Assembly (NCBI RefSeq): GCF_040954645.1
Contig: NC_092808.1
Coordinates: forward strand, 19,349,383 to 19,413,382
Origin: Diabrotica undecimpunctata
Lineage: Eukaryota > Arthropoda > Insecta > Coleoptera > Chrysomelidae
DNA: 64,000 bases
Reading direction: 5' to 3'
In this document: piece after piece, positions 62,270-64,000 of the stretch
How positions within the stretch are numbered: the first letter of the stretch is position 1
Layout of the letters: every line of letters starts with the position of its first letter
The notes under the pieces: model-generated
Told to the model about the DNA's origin: nothing
The model's database searches: none
Seen by the model: the letters and a program-made list of their open reading frames with translations, nothing else
Program-made: the position numbers and the translations under genes

Positions 62270-62950
62270 CCCTCCAAATAAAATTTGGCAGGGCCCTGGT
62301 CCACCTGGCCTGTCGGCTATATGACCGTTAACGAATCCACTGCCCCTACGAGTCCAACACCAAAGTGAAGGTGCCATGCCACGTATGCAAGAAACGTTTC
62401 ATGGGGCTCCATCTTCCCTGTAATACCTGTGTTGCGATTACCTCACCTACCCGATATCCCACCCACGGGCGGATAGGCGAAGCAGGCAGAGGAATTTCCA
62501 CCTCGCACGTAGACAGGTCGCCGCCGAGGATCTCTCCTCTACCACTCTTGAATCTCCCGACGGGTACGTGCCGGGGCACCCACACCACGCCTGACACTAG
62601 GCCAGGAGAGGTATGTACGGGCCCAGCTCGTTCAACCTCGCCAGGCTCTTTTGGAATGAGAGTAGAGTGGTCCCACGAGAGTCTCGTCTCGGATACTAGA
62701 TACTAGGAGTGTAGACCGGTGATCGTGTCGCCTAGGCGACCGTGTGCGTTTCTACAAACCCGACACCTCAAGCGACGGCTCTCCACCTCTCAATTCCTAC
62801 CCATTAGTCGCCTCTTACGACAGGCAGTCGTATTTCACCTACCACGCGATTACAAATTTCTGACCTCGGCCGTATTCTTATCTCCGCGAGCCGAACGGAG
62901 TCCTGGCAAAGCAATAACGATCTACGACACTGCAAGTTATAGCCCAGCCA
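62270..62950. repeat. GC-rich dispersed-repeat-like block
   Basis: Sharply GC-richer than its surroundings, with long open frames on both strands that are compositional. The phrase TTAGTCGCCTCTTACGACAG (about 62805) is one I recall from 3' ends of insect dispersed repeats, so this is probably the 3' region of a LINE or SINE. No ORF can be defended. Confidence 0.4.
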
Positions 62951-64000
62951 TATAATATGCTATAATTTACTCCCATTAATATAACAAGGACTGGAATCTA
63001 GCCAGTAAACAGTCTTAATTTTGATGATTTTGATCCAACCTCCAATAGGATAAAGAACTTCAAGAAAAATTTTTAGTGCTTTCATTGTTTACGATTTTTT
63101 TGATAGATACTTAAAGCATTATTGAAGATTCATAAACGATATCTTTCCTTATGTTTTGGAGTACGCTGAATACGATCCCGGTGTTAGTTTTTTAATACAA
63201 TGGATCGATTTTGTAGTTCTTCGATTATTGTAATGTATGCATAATATTTTTTTAAATTGAACAGATATTTTCACATTGTACATTATAAGAACATCATGTT
63301 TATACAGCCGAATAAAGCAGCTCATCAATAAAATTTTATCGTGGCACTTATTCCGTATTAACGGTTGTAATTCATCAAGTAATTATTTCTTCCTGTGCTA
63401 CTTAGCAAATTGGTCTAACTGGATATTGCAGTATTCTTAATCATCTATAAAATACCCGCAGACTTAAATTTCGAATTTTAATGGCAAATGGTCGCCTTAT
63501 CACAGTCTCGACTCGCTGGAGACAGACGTGAATAGCTTCCTGGTTCTTCGTTGAAGACGATGTAGTACTATTTTTTGTATAACTGTGTTACTATATTTAT
63601 TTACTTGTAGGATATGTAGTGAAGAAAGCTATAAATCAATAATTGAACAGGCTATTAACGTTTTAACTCTCAATTGCTGGTACGATTTTGACGTTTTTTA
63701 TTTAATATTCAAACTGTAGCAATAAAAACGTATTCATTTGAAACTTATATATGGATAGTTAAATCTAATTTTTATGACATACATCTTGAAATATGTTATA
63801 AATATTTTTGTATATACTAGATCACGGCGGATCTGTTTTGAGGGGGATGTGAGAGGTGGTAGGAGGAGAGGAAATTTTTGCAAAAATTACCCTTTTTTAT
63901 TCAATGTTTTTGAACCACTTACATTACACTCAGGACCTTCATAATTCGTATAGATAATAAAACAGTTCACCAAATTTTATTAAAATCGATTGAACAGATT
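62951..64000. other. Unclassified AT-rich end of window
   Basis: No gene, repeat unit or element end recognised on either strand. Confidence 0.4.

Noticed and set aside
62346..62955. Long open frames on both strands in the GC-rich block
   Set aside because: Mutual shadows in GC-rich repeat DNA; no domain recognised.

Overview
This window looks like an AT-rich, intron-containing, transposon-dense insect nuclear genome, most likely a beetle; the beetle assignment is recollection of repeat styles, not something the sequence proves. Four conserved host genes can be read exon by exon with GT/AG junctions and matching phases. (1) The 3' part of a CD98hc / SLC3A2-like amino-acid-transporter heavy chain lies on + at 3260-19395, with its first exon(s) outside the window or unrecognised. 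(2) RAE1, the mRNA-export WD40 protein, lies on - at 24389-36402 in three coding exons. (3) RpL12 (uL11) lies on + at 37143-38866 in four coding exons. (4) RPB5 (RPABC1), the shared RNA polymerase subunit, lies on + at 40827-47656 in six coding exons. RAE1 and RpL12 are head to head, with 740 bp between their start codons. The last RPB5 exon is followed by a tandem, diverged duplicate of itself. Nearly everything else is mobile DNA. Intron 5 of the CD98hc gene (about 8.5 kb) holds an RTE-like LINE, a mariner, a complete but decayed hAT with 8-bp target duplication, and a piggyBac carcass (TTAA at both ends) into which a foldback element and two LINE fragments have gone. Intron 6 holds another mariner. 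Between CD98hc and RAE1 lies a decayed errantivirus-type LTR element with a Harbinger fragment inserted in it. RAE1 intron 1 (about 10.5 kb) carries a Penelope-like RT fragment, a 1.8-kb non-autonomous hAT with CAAGAC-rich ends, and the best-preserved element here: a 3.73-kb DNA transposon (31995-35724) with 28-bp terminal inverted repeats, ATAT on both sides and an uninterrupted 815-codon ORF (DUF7869-type, possibly Sola-like). RPB5 intron 5 carries a near-intact Tc1 element. From 48 kb to the end the window is a transposon graveyard: an RTE with its endonuclease end, mariner, pogo/Tigger, a rearranged Ty3/gypsy with an LTR-like palindrome, three 5'-truncated LINE insertions with 12-14 bp target duplications (one keeping a 507-codon RT ORF), a piggyBac split by a LINE, and foldbacks. 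The most unusual signals are (a) a short hairpin family (47205-47364 and 52223-52489) with a fixed 3' end and 13-15 bp target duplications, which suggests target-primed insertion of a foldback sequence; (b) inverted-arm elements carrying hammerhead-ribozyme-like core motifs; (c) the intact DUF7869 transposon with a second, broken relative in the same window; and (d) a Tc1 copy carrying a second, inverted DNA-binding-domain fragment. No CRISPR, operon, rRNA or convincing functional tRNA gene was seen.
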